Source of the DNA: Litorimonas sp964414555
GTDB lineage: Bacteria > Pseudomonadota > Alphaproteobacteria > Caulobacterales > Maricaulaceae
Direction of reading: 5' to 3'
Assembly: GCA_964414555.1 (NCBI GenBank)
Contig: CAYPWW010000048.1
Span: forward strand, 1-19,534
Length of the DNA stretch: 19,534 bases
A program made the translations under genes and the position numbers. Under the pieces are notes generated by a model. It worked only from the letters and a program-made list of their open reading frames with translations. It searched no databases and was not told the origin of the DNA. This document shows, piece after piece, positions 1-7,293 of the stretch; position 1 is the stretch's first letter, and every line of letters begins with the position of its first letter.

Positions 1-748
1 GATCATCACGCAGCGAGCTGCGGATTTCTTCGACTTTGCGTGAGGCTTTCGGATCACCGAAGAGCTTGAGCAGTGTCTTTTTCGCACCTTCTTCATCATC
101 CTTGAACATCGCGAAGCGCGGGCTTTTAGGGATAAAGAACAGCAGGAACAGGAACAAGAATGCCGGGATTAGTTCCATCCAGAACATCCAGCGCCATGTT
201 TCATGTCCACCCCAAAACTCTTCTGTCGAGCCGCCCGCCGTTTTGGCGAGGAAATAATTCGACAAGAAAGAGAGGAACAGGCCTGCGATAATTGCAACTT
301 GCTGGATCGACGTCAGGCGACCGCGTTGCTCTGCCGGAGCGATTTCCGAGATATAAGCCGGCGCCATAACGGACGCTGCACCCACGGCCAGACCACCAAT
401 AATGCGGTAGATAATGAATTCTGCTGGTGCGCCAGCAATGCCGGACCCAAAGGCTGAGATAATGAACAGGACCGCAGCGACGATCAGCATGTTTCGCCGA
501 CCGAATTTATCGGCGAGCCACCCAGCCATAAACGCACCGGCGGCAGAACCCAGCAGCATGGAGGACACGGACAGGCCCGTGCCGACGCTGTCGGAATTAA
601 ACGCCTGCTGCAAACCATCGACGGTGCCGTTGATCACGCCAGAGTCATAGCCGAACAGGAAGCCGCCTAATGTAGCGACAATCGTGATCAGTAAGATGAA
701 ACTCGAATTCACTTTCGCGTCCGTCTGCGCGGCTGCTGTTTCGGCCAT
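1..748 (-). CDS. Sugar-porter MFS transporter, N-terminal part (probable xylose/H+ symporter)
   Basis: Inner-membrane sugar uptake protein of the major facilitator superfamily, sugar porter family (the XylE/GalP type). About 249 N-terminal residues are present; the C-terminal half lies beyond the window edge. The first helix carries the family signature GGFLFGYDSGVINGT (about residues 28-42). The loop between helices 2 and 3 has ADKFGRR. A later stretch reads RIIGGLAVG...PAYISEIAP..RG, the family hallmark, followed by WRWMFWMELIP and a PKSPRF motif (usually PESPR). The ATG at 748 has an AAGGGGA-like ribosome site about 6 nt upstream. It lies downstream of the LacI-type regulator on the same strand, with an operator-like palindrome at 816-829 in the 99-nt gap, so it is probably controlled by that repressor. 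Xylose as substrate is inferred from neighbouring xylA and xylB; other pentoses or hexoses are possible. Confidence 0.9.
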   Translation of the reverse strand, partial: MAETAAAQTDAKVNSSFILLITIVATLGGFLFGYDSGVINGTVDGLQQAFNSDSVGTGLSVSSMLLGSAAGAFMAGWLADKFGRRNMLIVAAVLFIISAFGSGIAGAPAEFIIYRIIGGLAVGAASVMAPAYISEIAPAEQRGRLTSIQQVAIIAGLFLSFLSNYFLAKTAGGSTEEFWGGHETWRWMFWMELIPAFLFLFLLFFIPKSPRFAMFKDDEEGAKKTLLKLFGDPKASRKVEEIRSSLRDD

Positions 749-815
749 GGCCGTCCCCTTATGTCTCTCCCGGCTCGATGTGTCCGAGCTTGTTGGCATA
801 GACTTGTCGCGATTA

Positions 816-829
816 TGACAGCGGTGTCA
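816..829. promoter_or_regulatory. Operator-like palindrome before the sugar transporter (LacI type)
   Basis: TGACAGCGGTGTCA, a 14-bp near-palindrome with a CG centre and one mismatched pair. Its TGACA and TGTCA arms are identical to those of the perfect palindrome at 1890-1903. Read on the minus strand it starts with TTGACA (830-825), which could serve as the -35 box of the transporter promoter. No good -10 box is visible at the usual distance. Likely binding site of the LacI-family protein encoded at 848-1822. Confidence 0.7.
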
Positions 830-847
830 ATTCTTGCGTAGAGAAAT

Positions 848-1822
848 TTAGAGCGGCGGAGCGGCCGAGTCGCGCAGCACGAGACTGTGCGGAAAGGCGA
901 CATCTCGAGCGGGCGCGCCGTCCCCGCTCATCCGCGCGTCTAACATCGTCATCGCTTCGCCGACCATATCACGTGTACCTTGGCGCACCGTCGTCAAAGC
1001 TGGGTAGACCGCACGACTGACCGGCGCGTCATCAAACCCGACGACAGAGAGCATATCCGGCACACGCAAGTTCCGCTTGTAGGCCACCGCCAAGCAGGCA
1101 GAGGCCATCTCGTCATTCGCGGCAAAGATCGCGGTTGGGCGAGGATCGCGCGAGAGCAGAGACTCTGCAGCCTCTAAGCCAGATTCGAAAGAGAAACGCC
1201 CTTCCCCGATCTGGATCGCCTCTTCCAGGCCTGCGGCTGACATTGCGTCCTCATATCCCGCTTGGCGACGGCGCGACACATCCATAGCCGGATCGCCAGA
1301 AATAAAACCAATGCGGCGGTGGCCCAGGCCAATCAGATAATCTGTCATTTCCCGCGCGGCGATGCGGTCATCGATCCCGATCTTATCGCCTGCATCATTC
1401 GTTTTTTCTGCACCGATCCGGACAAAAGGCACAGCCAAATCAGAGAGATACGAAAGGACCGCATCCTGATTGGCGAGCGGCGGGGAGAGCAAAACACCTG
1501 AGACAGGCAGCGCAGATTTCAACGCCTCTAAGCTTTCCAAAACGACGAGCTGCGCACCCGCACCTTGCGCCGCCAGCATTGCGCCGATCTGTGTCGATTC
1601 GGAATAGCTCCGGCTAGGGTTGTCGAGCAGCAGCGCGACACGACGCGGGGCTTTAGCACGCAAAGCGCGCGCAGCGGCATTGGGAACATATCCAATGCGC
1701 GCGGCGGCGGCGCGGACCTTCTCGCGTGTGGCCGCTCTCACATTCGCCTCGCCGGAATAGACGCGGCTGACAGTTTTGAACGACACGCCCGCTTCACGCG
1801 CAACATCAATGATTGTCGGCAT
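848..1822 (-). CDS. LacI-family transcriptional repressor, probable xylose-locus regulator
   Basis: A 324-residue DNA-binding repressor. The N-terminal helix-turn-helix reads TIIDVAREAGVSFKTVSRV (residues 3-21), followed by the hinge region IGYVPNAAARALR (43-55). A periplasmic-binding-protein-like sugar-sensing domain follows, with typical ..HRRIGFISG (168-176), AIFAANDEMA (231-240) and VVGFDDAPVSR (260-270) segments. The ATG at 1822 is chosen over an upstream in-frame start (1873) because it is preceded by a strong GGGAGGAGG ribosome site about 6 nt away and because the HTH then starts at residue 3, as in the family. The gene is divergent from the GH3-xylB-xylA genes and upstream of the transporter, and both targets carry a matching palindrome. 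The same palindrome lies about 68 nt upstream of its own start, so autoregulation is plausible. The effector is inferred to be xylose or a xylo-oligosaccharide. Confidence 0.92.
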   Translation of the reverse strand: MPTIIDVAREAGVSFKTVSRVYSGEANVRAATREKVRAAAARIGYVPNAAARALRAKAPRRVALLLDNPSRSYSESTQIGAMLAAQGAGAQLVVLESLEALKSALPVSGVLLSPPLANQDAVLSYLSDLAVPFVRIGAEKTNDAGDKIGIDDRIAAREMTDYLIGLGHRRIGFISGDPAMDVSRRRQAGYEDAMSAAGLEEAIQIGEGRFSFESGLEAAESLLSRDPRPTAIFAANDEMASACLAVAYKRNLRVPDMLSVVGFDDAPVSRAVYPALTTVRQGTRDMVGEAMTMLDARMSGDGAPARDVAFPHSLVLRDSAAPPL

Positions 1823-1839
1823 ATCGGCCTCCTCCCAGA

Positions 1840-1862
1840 GATCCTGTTCTTCGATCCTGTTC
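1840..1862. repeat. Short tandem repeat in the regulator leader
   Basis: GATCCTGTTC occurs twice (1840-1849 and 1853-1862), with a period of 13 bp, in the 5' untranslated leader of the LacI-type gene, just upstream of its ribosome site. No function is known. It may be chance or a small local duplication. Confidence 0.5.
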
Positions 1863-1888
1863 ATCCAGATCAAAAAGACCCATTGGAT

Positions 1889-1903
1889 TTGACAACGTTG
1901 TCA
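1889..1903. promoter_or_regulatory. Perfect LacI-type operator with overlapping -35 box of the GH3-xylB-xylA operon
   Basis: TGACAACGTTGTCA (1890-1903) is a perfect 14-bp palindrome with a central CG, the classic form of LacI/GalR-family operators. With the preceding T it contains TTGACA (1889-1894), a consensus -35 hexamer for rightward transcription into GH3. No convincing -10 lies at the 17-nt spacing; a TAAAAT at 1927-1932 is the best AT-rich hexamer further down. The site is in the divergent region between the repressor and GH3, so it can control both. It matches the palindrome at 816-829 in both arms. Confidence 0.78.
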
Positions 1904-1964
1904 GCGACTGGCAATCCACAATCAAGTAAAATTGTCGGAGCCGCAGTTGCTGCCTGCATGTCAC

Positions 1965-1969
1965 AAGGA
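1965..1969 (+). promoter_or_regulatory. Ribosome binding site that decides the GH3 start
   Basis: AAGGA lies 7 nt before the ATG at 1977. It supports that start over the in-frame TTG at 1932 (which would spoil the signal peptide) and over the ATG at 1992, which lacks a comparable ribosome site. Confidence 0.65.
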
Positions 1970-1976
1970 TGCGCTT

Positions 1977-4391
1977 ATGTCATACGCTCACATGAAATCT
2001 TGGCTTTTGGCCGCCTCCGCGCTTGCGCTGGTCGGCGCCTGTCAGCCAACCGCACCCTCTGGGCAAAACCCAACGCCCGTCGCCACAAACACCAGCAGCT
2101 TTGAACGCCAGACTTTCACCCCGCGTGTGGAAGGCTTGATTGCAGAGATGACTTTGGACGAAAAACTGGCGCAGATTTCCTGTATTTGGCTCACGAAAGG
2201 CGAAGTGCTGGACGATCAGGGTAATTTCCAGCCGGAAGAAATGGAAAAGCTTCACCCGCACGGCGTCGGCTGTTTCGCCCGCCCGCAAGACACGCAGGGC
2301 ATGGAACGCGAGATCGAGCGCAAAGGCGTCAATGACGCAACCGTTGTGCGGTCCATGACGGGCCGCAATCCCGCCGGCACAGTCGCCCTCGTGAACGACA
2401 TCCAGAAATGGCACATCGAAAATACGCGTATGGGAATCCCGACCCTCTTCCACGAAGAAGGCCTACACGGCTATCAGGCGTTTGAAGCCACCAGCTTTCC
2501 ACAGTCCATCGCCCTCGCCTCGACTTTTGACACCGATTTGGCCGAGCGCATCTATTCCATCACAGCGCGAGAAATTCGCGCGCGCGGTGTGCATCACGTG
2601 CTCTCGCCCGTTGTCGATGTCGCGCTGGACCCGCGCTGGGGCCGGATTGAAGAAACCTTCGGCGAAGACCCCTATCTCGTCAGCCGTATGGGCGTAGCTG
2701 CGATCAAGGGCTTTCAGGGTGATGGCTTCCCGATTGCCGACGACAAGGTTCTGACGACGCTGAAACATATGACAGGTCACGGCCAACCCGAAGCTGGCAT
2801 GAATGTCGGTCCGGCGCATCTATCTGACCGAACCTTATACGAAGTCTTCTTCCCGCCATTCGAAGCCGCCGTGAAAGAAGCTGGCGCGGCCTCTGTCATG
2901 GCGTCTTATAATGAAATCGACGGGGTTCCGTCCCATGCCAATAGCTGGCTGCTGAACGATGTACTGCGCGAGGAATGGGGTTTCGACGGTGCGGTGGTTG
3001 CCGATTATTTCGCGATCAATGAGCTGCAAGGCCGCCATGCCATCGTCAATGATATTGGCGAGGCAGGCGCGCTCTCTTTGCGCTCCGGCGTTGATCTGGA
3101 ATTGCCGGATGGTGTCGCCTTCTATGCACTGAAAGATATGATCGAGGCAGGCGATTATAATATCGACTATGTCGACCAAGCCGTTGGGCGTGTTCTGACG
3201 ATGAAAGAACGCGGCACAGTATTTGACACGCCTTATGCCGATGCGGATTACGCGACAGAGATCACAGGCAATGCGGATGCGCGCGCCGTTGCGCTAGAAG
3301 CCGCGCAAAAGGCACCAGTCCTGCTGAAAAATGACGGCATCCTTCCGCTGGCACGCGGCGAGTATAAACGCATCGCCGTCATCGGGCCGAATGCCGCCAT
3401 CACAGTTCTTGGGGGATATTCGGATGAGCCGAAGCAAACCATCTCTATCCTCGACGGCATGAAAGCTAAGGTCGGGGACGAGTCCGAAATCCTCAATGCG
3501 CAGGGCGTGACCCTGACGGACAACCGCTCGTGGTGGGATGATGAAATCAACCTGATTGATCCAGAGCAGAACATCCGCGACATCGGTGTCGCCGTTTCTG
3601 TCGCACAAGGCGCAGACCTCGTTATCCTCGCGATTGGCGGAGACGAGTCGACCTCACGCGAAGCTTGGTCCGAAACGCATGGCGGGGACCGGAATGACAT
3701 CACACTGTTTGGGCAACAAAAAGAACTCGTCGATGCGATTGCCGCAACGGGCAAGCCGATGGTCGGCGTGATTATCTCTGGCCGTCCGCTGAGCCTCACC
3801 AATGTGGAAGATCACTTTGACGCGATCCTCTATGGCTGGATTTTGGGACAGGAAACAGGAACGGCGGTGGCTGATATTCTCTACGGCGATGTGAACCCGT
3901 CTGGGAAAATGCCGGTCAGCGTGCCCCGCACGGTCGGGCAAATTCCGGCCTACTATAACTACAAGCCGACGGCGCGACGTGGCTATCATTTTGGTGATGC
4001 TAGCCCGCTCTACGCCTTTGGCCACGGGTTGAGCTATACGACGTTTGAAGTCGGAGAGCCGACACTGGCGAGCGCGACGATGAACACGGACAGCGCGACG
4101 CAAGTCTCTGTGCAGGTCACAAATACGGGCGACGTCGCGGGCGATGAAATCGTGCAGATGTACATCCGCGATAAGGTCAGCAGCGTCACCCGCCCTGTCA
4201 AAGAACTGAAAGGCTTTGAGCGCGTCAGCTTGGACGCAGGCGAAACGAAAACGGTGACATTCGACATCACGCCGGAAGCCCTGCGCTTTTACGACATCAA
4301 CATGGACCGAGTCGTCGAGCCCGGTGCCTTTGACATCATGGTCGGGAACAGCTCGCAGAACGTAAAGTCCGTCGAACTAACGGTCGAGTAA
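1977..4391 (+). CDS. GH3 family glycosidase lipoprotein, probable beta-xylosidase
   Basis: An 804-residue glycoside hydrolase family 3 enzyme that should cleave terminal beta-linked sugars. The N-terminus is a lipoprotein signal peptide with lipobox LVGAC (Cys22), so the enzyme is likely membrane-anchored and faces the periplasm. The GH3 barrel shows HEEGLHG (159-165), DPRWGRIEETFGEDPYL (218-234), LKH (262-264) and the nucleophile motif GAVVADY with Asp343. The second domain has GGDESTSREAWSE; Glu557 there is the likely acid/base. A C-terminal fibronectin III-like domain covers about 701-804 (VTNTGDVAGDEIVQMYI...VKELKGFERV). It is the first gene of an apparent operon, 3 nt before xylB, under the operator at 1890-1903. 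Xylosidase rather than glucosidase activity is inferred from xylA and xylB; GH3 sequence alone does not settle it. Confidence 0.88.
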   Translation: MSYAHMKSWLLAASALALVGACQPTAPSGQNPTPVATNTSSFERQTFTPRVEGLIAEMTLDEKLAQISCIWLTKGEVLDDQGNFQPEEMEKLHPHGVGCFARPQDTQGMEREIERKGVNDATVVRSMTGRNPAGTVALVNDIQKWHIENTRMGIPTLFHEEGLHGYQAFEATSFPQSIALASTFDTDLAERIYSITAREIRARGVHHVLSPVVDVALDPRWGRIEETFGEDPYLVSRMGVAAIKGFQGDGFPIADDKVLTTLKHMTGHGQPEAGMNVGPAHLSDRTLYEVFFPPFEAAVKEAGAASVMASYNEIDGVPSHANSWLLNDVLREEWGFDGAVVADYFAINELQGRHAIVNDIGEAGALSLRSGVDLELPDGVAFYALKDMIEAGDYNIDYVDQAVGRVLTMKERGTVFDTPYADADYATEITGNADARAVALEAAQKAPVLLKNDGILPLARGEYKRIAVIGPNAAITVLGGYSDEPKQTISILDGMKAKVGDESEILNAQGVTLTDNRSWWDDEINLIDPEQNIRDIGVAVSVAQGADLVILAIGGDESTSREAWSETHGGDRNDITLFGQQKELVDAIAATGKPMVGVIISGRPLSLTNVEDHFDAILYGWILGQETGTAVADILYGDVNPSGKMPVSVPRTVGQIPAYYNYKPTARRGYHFGDASPLYAFGHGLSYTTFEVGEPTLASATMNTDSATQVSVQVTNTGDVAGDEIVQMYIRDKVSSVTRPVKELKGFERVSLDAGETKTVTFDITPEALRFYDINMDRVVEPGAFDIMVGNSSQNVKSVELTVE

Positions 4392-4394
4392 GCG

Positions 4395-5843
4395 ATGTAT
4401 CTCGGGCTCGACATCGGAACATCTGGCGTCAAAGCCGTGATCGTGGATGACGCGCAAAGCGTCATTGCACAGGCGTCCGCGCCGCTCTCAGTTTCGCGGC
4501 CACGTCCGCTTTGGTCAGAACAAGACCCAGCGGCGTGGTGGCGTGCCACGGATGAGGCGGTCCGTAAGCTGGACAGTCGCGCCCGCCGCGCCGTCAAAGC
4601 CATCGGCCTGTCCGGACAAATGCACGGCGCGACTTGCCTCGACGCTGATAACAATATCATCCGTCCCGCGATCCTCTGGAACGATGGGCGCAGCGGCGAT
4701 ATCTGCGCGCAGATGATGGCAGATATGCCGTCCCTCACGGACATAACGGGCAATCTCGCCATGCCGGGGTTTACTGCGCCAAAACTACAATGGATGCGCG
4801 CGAATGAGCCTGAGCATTTTAAACGCGTGGCGAAAGTCCTTCTGCCGAAAGATTATGTCCGCTTCCTGATGAGCGGCGATTTCGCCTCTGACATGAGCGA
4901 CAGCGCAGGCACACTCTGGATGGATGTGGCCAAGCGCGATTGGTCGGATGAGGTTCTAGCCCTGACGGGCCTGACCCGCGAGCATATGCCGAAACTCTAT
5001 GAAGGATCCGAGGCGACAGGTACGCTCTCGCAATCCGTCGCGGATGATTGGGGCATGGCGCAGGTGCCGATTGCTGCTGGCGGTGGGGACAATGCGGCTG
5101 GCGCGGTGGGCTCTGGCGTTGTCGCGCCAGGCGAAGGTTTTATCAGCCTCGGCACCTCCGGCGTCGTCTTCCTCGCGGATGATCAATACCGCCCCAACAC
5201 AGACGGCGCAGTGCATACATTCTGCCACGCCCTGCCCGGCCTGTGGCATCAGATGAGCGTCATTCTATCCGCTGCCAGCGCCGTCGATTTCGTCGCCCGC
5301 AGCTGTGGGTTCGAAACAGAAGCCGCGCTTTATGAGCAAACCGCCGACGCGCGCGCACCGTCAAAAGGGGCGATCTTCCTGCCTTACCTGTCCGGTGAGC
5401 GAACGCCGCATAATAACCCCCATGCCAAGGGCGCGTTTTTCGGCCTAGGCCATGAAGACACGCCGCTGACGATGGCGCAAGCCGCGCTAGAAGGCGTCGC
5501 TTTCGCGCTGGCGGATGGCGTGGATGTCCTGCGCGAAACAGGCGCCAAGATCGAGACACTCTCTGTCATTGGCGGAGGATCGCGGTCACATTGGTGGGGC
5601 GAGATTATTGCCGCCGCCGTGGAAGCGCCGTTGACCTATCGCACGGCCTCTGCGGTTGGTCCGGCGTATGGCGCGGCGCGGCTGGCACGGCTCTGCCTCG
5701 GCCAAGATGCGGTCTCTTACATTTGCACAGCCCCACCCATTGAGCGGGTCATTGAACCCAACGCGGACTTACGCGACCTCTATGCGGGTCGACGCGAGAC
5801 ATTTACCAAACTCTATCAAGCGACCAAGGAGCTCACATCATGA
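4395..5843 (+). CDS. xylB: Xylulokinase
   Basis: Cytoplasmic FGGY-family kinase that phosphorylates D-xylulose to xylulose 5-phosphate with ATP. It has 482 residues, close to the 484 of the E. coli enzyme. Visible motifs are GLDIGTSGVKA at the N-terminus (Asp6), GLSGQMHGAT (71-80), ILWNDGRS (93-100), GGGDNAAGAVG (229-239) with the catalytic-base Asp232, SLGTSG, YLSGERTPHNNPHAKGAFFGL and GGGSRSHWW of the ATP-binding half. The start is ATG at 4395, 3 nt after the GH3 stop; its ribosome site must lie within the GH3 end. It overlaps xylA by the 4-nt ATGA at 5840-5843, which suggests translational coupling. Confidence 0.96.
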   Translation: MYLGLDIGTSGVKAVIVDDAQSVIAQASAPLSVSRPRPLWSEQDPAAWWRATDEAVRKLDSRARRAVKAIGLSGQMHGATCLDADNNIIRPAILWNDGRSGDICAQMMADMPSLTDITGNLAMPGFTAPKLQWMRANEPEHFKRVAKVLLPKDYVRFLMSGDFASDMSDSAGTLWMDVAKRDWSDEVLALTGLTREHMPKLYEGSEATGTLSQSVADDWGMAQVPIAAGGGDNAAGAVGSGVVAPGEGFISLGTSGVVFLADDQYRPNTDGAVHTFCHALPGLWHQMSVILSAASAVDFVARSCGFETEAALYEQTADARAPSKGAIFLPYLSGERTPHNNPHAKGAFFGLGHEDTPLTMAQAALEGVAFALADGVDVLRETGAKIETLSVIGGGSRSHWWGEIIAAAVEAPLTYRTASAVGPAYGAARLARLCLGQDAVSYICTAPPIERVIEPNADLRDLYAGRRETFTKLYQATKELTS

Positions 5844-7156
5844 GCGGCTATTTCGACCATATCGACCCGATCAAATTCGAGGGCAAAGACTCCGACAACG
5901 AACTCGCGTTCAAATATTATGACGCGTCGAAAGTGGTCATGGGCAAGACCATGGAAGAACACCTGCGGATCGCGGTGTGTTACTGGCACACCTTCTGCTG
6001 GGACGGGGCAGATGTCTTTGGCGGCGGGCCATTTAATCGGCCTTGGCATGGCGGCGCGAATGACCAAAAAGCTGCGGAGGCCAAGCTGGACGCAGCATTC
6101 GATTTCTTCGATCGCTTGGGTCAGCCGTTCTTTTGCTTCCACGACGTCGACGTCATGGCCGAAGCGCATGACGCGCATGAGCATGTCGAAAACCTCGCCA
6201 AGATCGTCGACAAAATCGAAGCCAAGATGGCCGATCATAAGACCAAGCTCCTCTGGGGCACGGCGAATATGTTCTCCCACCCGCGCTACATCGCGGGTGC
6301 TTCGACCAATCCTAACCCGGATGTCGTCGCCTTTGCTGCGCTACAAGTGCGCGAAGCGATGGAAGCCACGCACCGCCTTGGCGGGTCGGGTTATGTCCTC
6401 TGGGGCGGTCGTGAAGGCTATGACACGATCCTAAACACGAATGTCGGACAAGAGATGGAACAGCTCGGCCGTTTCGTGAACATGGTCGTCGAGCATAAGC
6501 ACAAGATTGGTTTCAAGGGCGATATCTGGATCGAACCAAAACCGCATGAGCCAACCAAGCATCAATATGACCGCGATGTTGGCACGGTCTACGGCTTCCT
6601 CAAGAAATACGGCCTGGAGAATGAGGTCGGCGTCAATATCGAGCCGAACCACGCGACCCTCGCCGGAAACAGCTTCCCGCATGAAGTCGAAATGGCCAAT
6701 GCATTCGGCATTTTCGGCTCTATCGATTTCAACCGCGGTGACCCGCAAAACGGCTGGGACACGGACCAATTCCCGAATGATCTGCGCGAGACGACGCTGG
6801 CGATGTATTACATCTTAAAAGGCGGCGGCTTTAAGAATGGTGGGTCGAATTTCGATGCCAAAGTCCGCCGTCAGTCGATTGATGCAGAAGACCTGTTCCA
6901 CGGTCATATCGGCGGGATGGATCTCCTCGCCCGCGCATTGGAAAACGCTGCCGCGATGATCGAGACCGACAAGCTGCAAGATTTCAAAGATGCCCGCTAC
7001 GCAGGGTGGAAATCCGGCCACGGCGCCAAGATGCTGGACGGCAAGCTGAACCTCTCAGATATGGCAGATCTGGCTCTGACAGAAAAGCTCGACGTGACCC
7101 CGCGATCAGGTGCGCAAGAGCGGCTGGAGAACATCGTCACCCATGTTGTGAAGTAG
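5840..7156 (+). CDS. xylA: Xylose isomerase
   Basis: Cytoplasmic metal-dependent isomerase that converts D-xylose to D-xylulose. It has 438 residues, of the long (class II) type like E. coli XylA. The active-site residues fall at the classical positions: His101 and Asp104 (FCFHDVD), Glu232 and Lys234 (WIEPKPHEPTKHQ), Glu268 and His271 (NIEPNHATLAGN), Asp296 (SIDFNRGD), Asp307 and Asp309 (GWDTDQFP) and Asp339 (NFDAKVRRQS). The WHTFCWDGADVFG segment is also typical. An AAGGAG ribosome site (5826-5831) lies 8 nt before the ATG. It is the last gene of the GH3-xylB-xylA operon. Its presence shows the isomerase route of xylose breakdown rather than the oxidative (Weimberg) route known in Caulobacter crescentus. 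Confidence 0.97.
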   Translation: MSGYFDHIDPIKFEGKDSDNELAFKYYDASKVVMGKTMEEHLRIAVCYWHTFCWDGADVFGGGPFNRPWHGGANDQKAAEAKLDAAFDFFDRLGQPFFCFHDVDVMAEAHDAHEHVENLAKIVDKIEAKMADHKTKLLWGTANMFSHPRYIAGASTNPNPDVVAFAALQVREAMEATHRLGGSGYVLWGGREGYDTILNTNVGQEMEQLGRFVNMVVEHKHKIGFKGDIWIEPKPHEPTKHQYDRDVGTVYGFLKKYGLENEVGVNIEPNHATLAGNSFPHEVEMANAFGIFGSIDFNRGDPQNGWDTDQFPNDLRETTLAMYYILKGGGFKNGGSNFDAKVRRQSIDAEDLFHGHIGGMDLLARALENAAAMIETDKLQDFKDARYAGWKSGHGAKMLDGKLNLSDMADLALTEKLDVTPRSGAQERLENIVTHVVK

Positions 7157-7169
7157 TAGCTGTGAAGTC

Positions 7170-7185
7170 GCTCTCTTCGGAGAGC
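7170..7185 (+). terminator. UUCG-tetraloop hairpin after xylA (possible weak terminator)
   Basis: GCTCTC-TTCG-GAGAGC is a perfect 6-bp stem closed by a C(UUCG)G loop, among the most stable RNA tetraloops. It starts 14 nt after the xylA stop and ends 7 nt before the Pho box. No T-run follows, so it is not a textbook intrinsic terminator. It may protect the 3' end of the xyl mRNA or limit readthrough into the phosphate operon. Confidence 0.5.
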
Positions 7186-7191
7186 TGTGGA

Positions 7192-7213
7192 CTGTCACAG
7201 AACTGTCATAAAA
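7192..7213 (+). promoter_or_regulatory. Pho box (PhoB binding site) of the porin-pst-phoU operon
   Basis: Two adjacent 11-bp direct repeats, CTGTCACAGAA (7192-7202) and CTGTCATAAAA (7203-7213), match the enterobacterial Pho-box layout. By eye 16 of 18 positions agree with the consensus for the first 18 bases. A weaker third repeat begins CTATAGAG at 7214. The site lies 80 nt upstream of the porin start and about 35 nt after the xylA stop. PhoB-type sites replace the -35 box; TAGAGT (7217-7222) is a possible but weak -10. This predicts induction in phosphate limitation. Confidence 0.88.
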
Positions 7214-7251
7214 CTATAGAGTAAACGTCACACGACTCGTGCAGATGGCGC

Positions 7252-7269
7252 GCGTTCCAAGGGGAACGC
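7252..7269 (+). other. Hairpin in the 5' untranslated leader of the porin mRNA
   Basis: GCGTTCC-AAGG-GGAACGC forms a perfect 7-bp stem with a 4-nt loop, between the Pho box and the porin ribosome site (ACGAGG, 7281-7286). Such leader hairpins can stabilise abundant outer-membrane-protein mRNAs; that role is an inference here. Confidence 0.45.
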
Positions 7270-7293
7270 ACAAACATCGCACGAGGTTAGACG

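Noticed and set aside
709..903. A small minus-strand frame in the transporter-regulator gap
   Set aside because: Arg-rich translation overlapping two real genes in another frame, with no sign of selection.
1565..2104. A plus-strand frame crossing the repressor, the operator region and the start of GH3
   Set aside because: Its sequence is explained by the antisense of the repressor and an alternative frame of GH3; no ribosome site or domain supports it.
7147..7168. TGTGAAGT repeated twice around the xylA stop codon
   Set aside because: Eight bases with one copy in coding sequence; too short to separate from chance.
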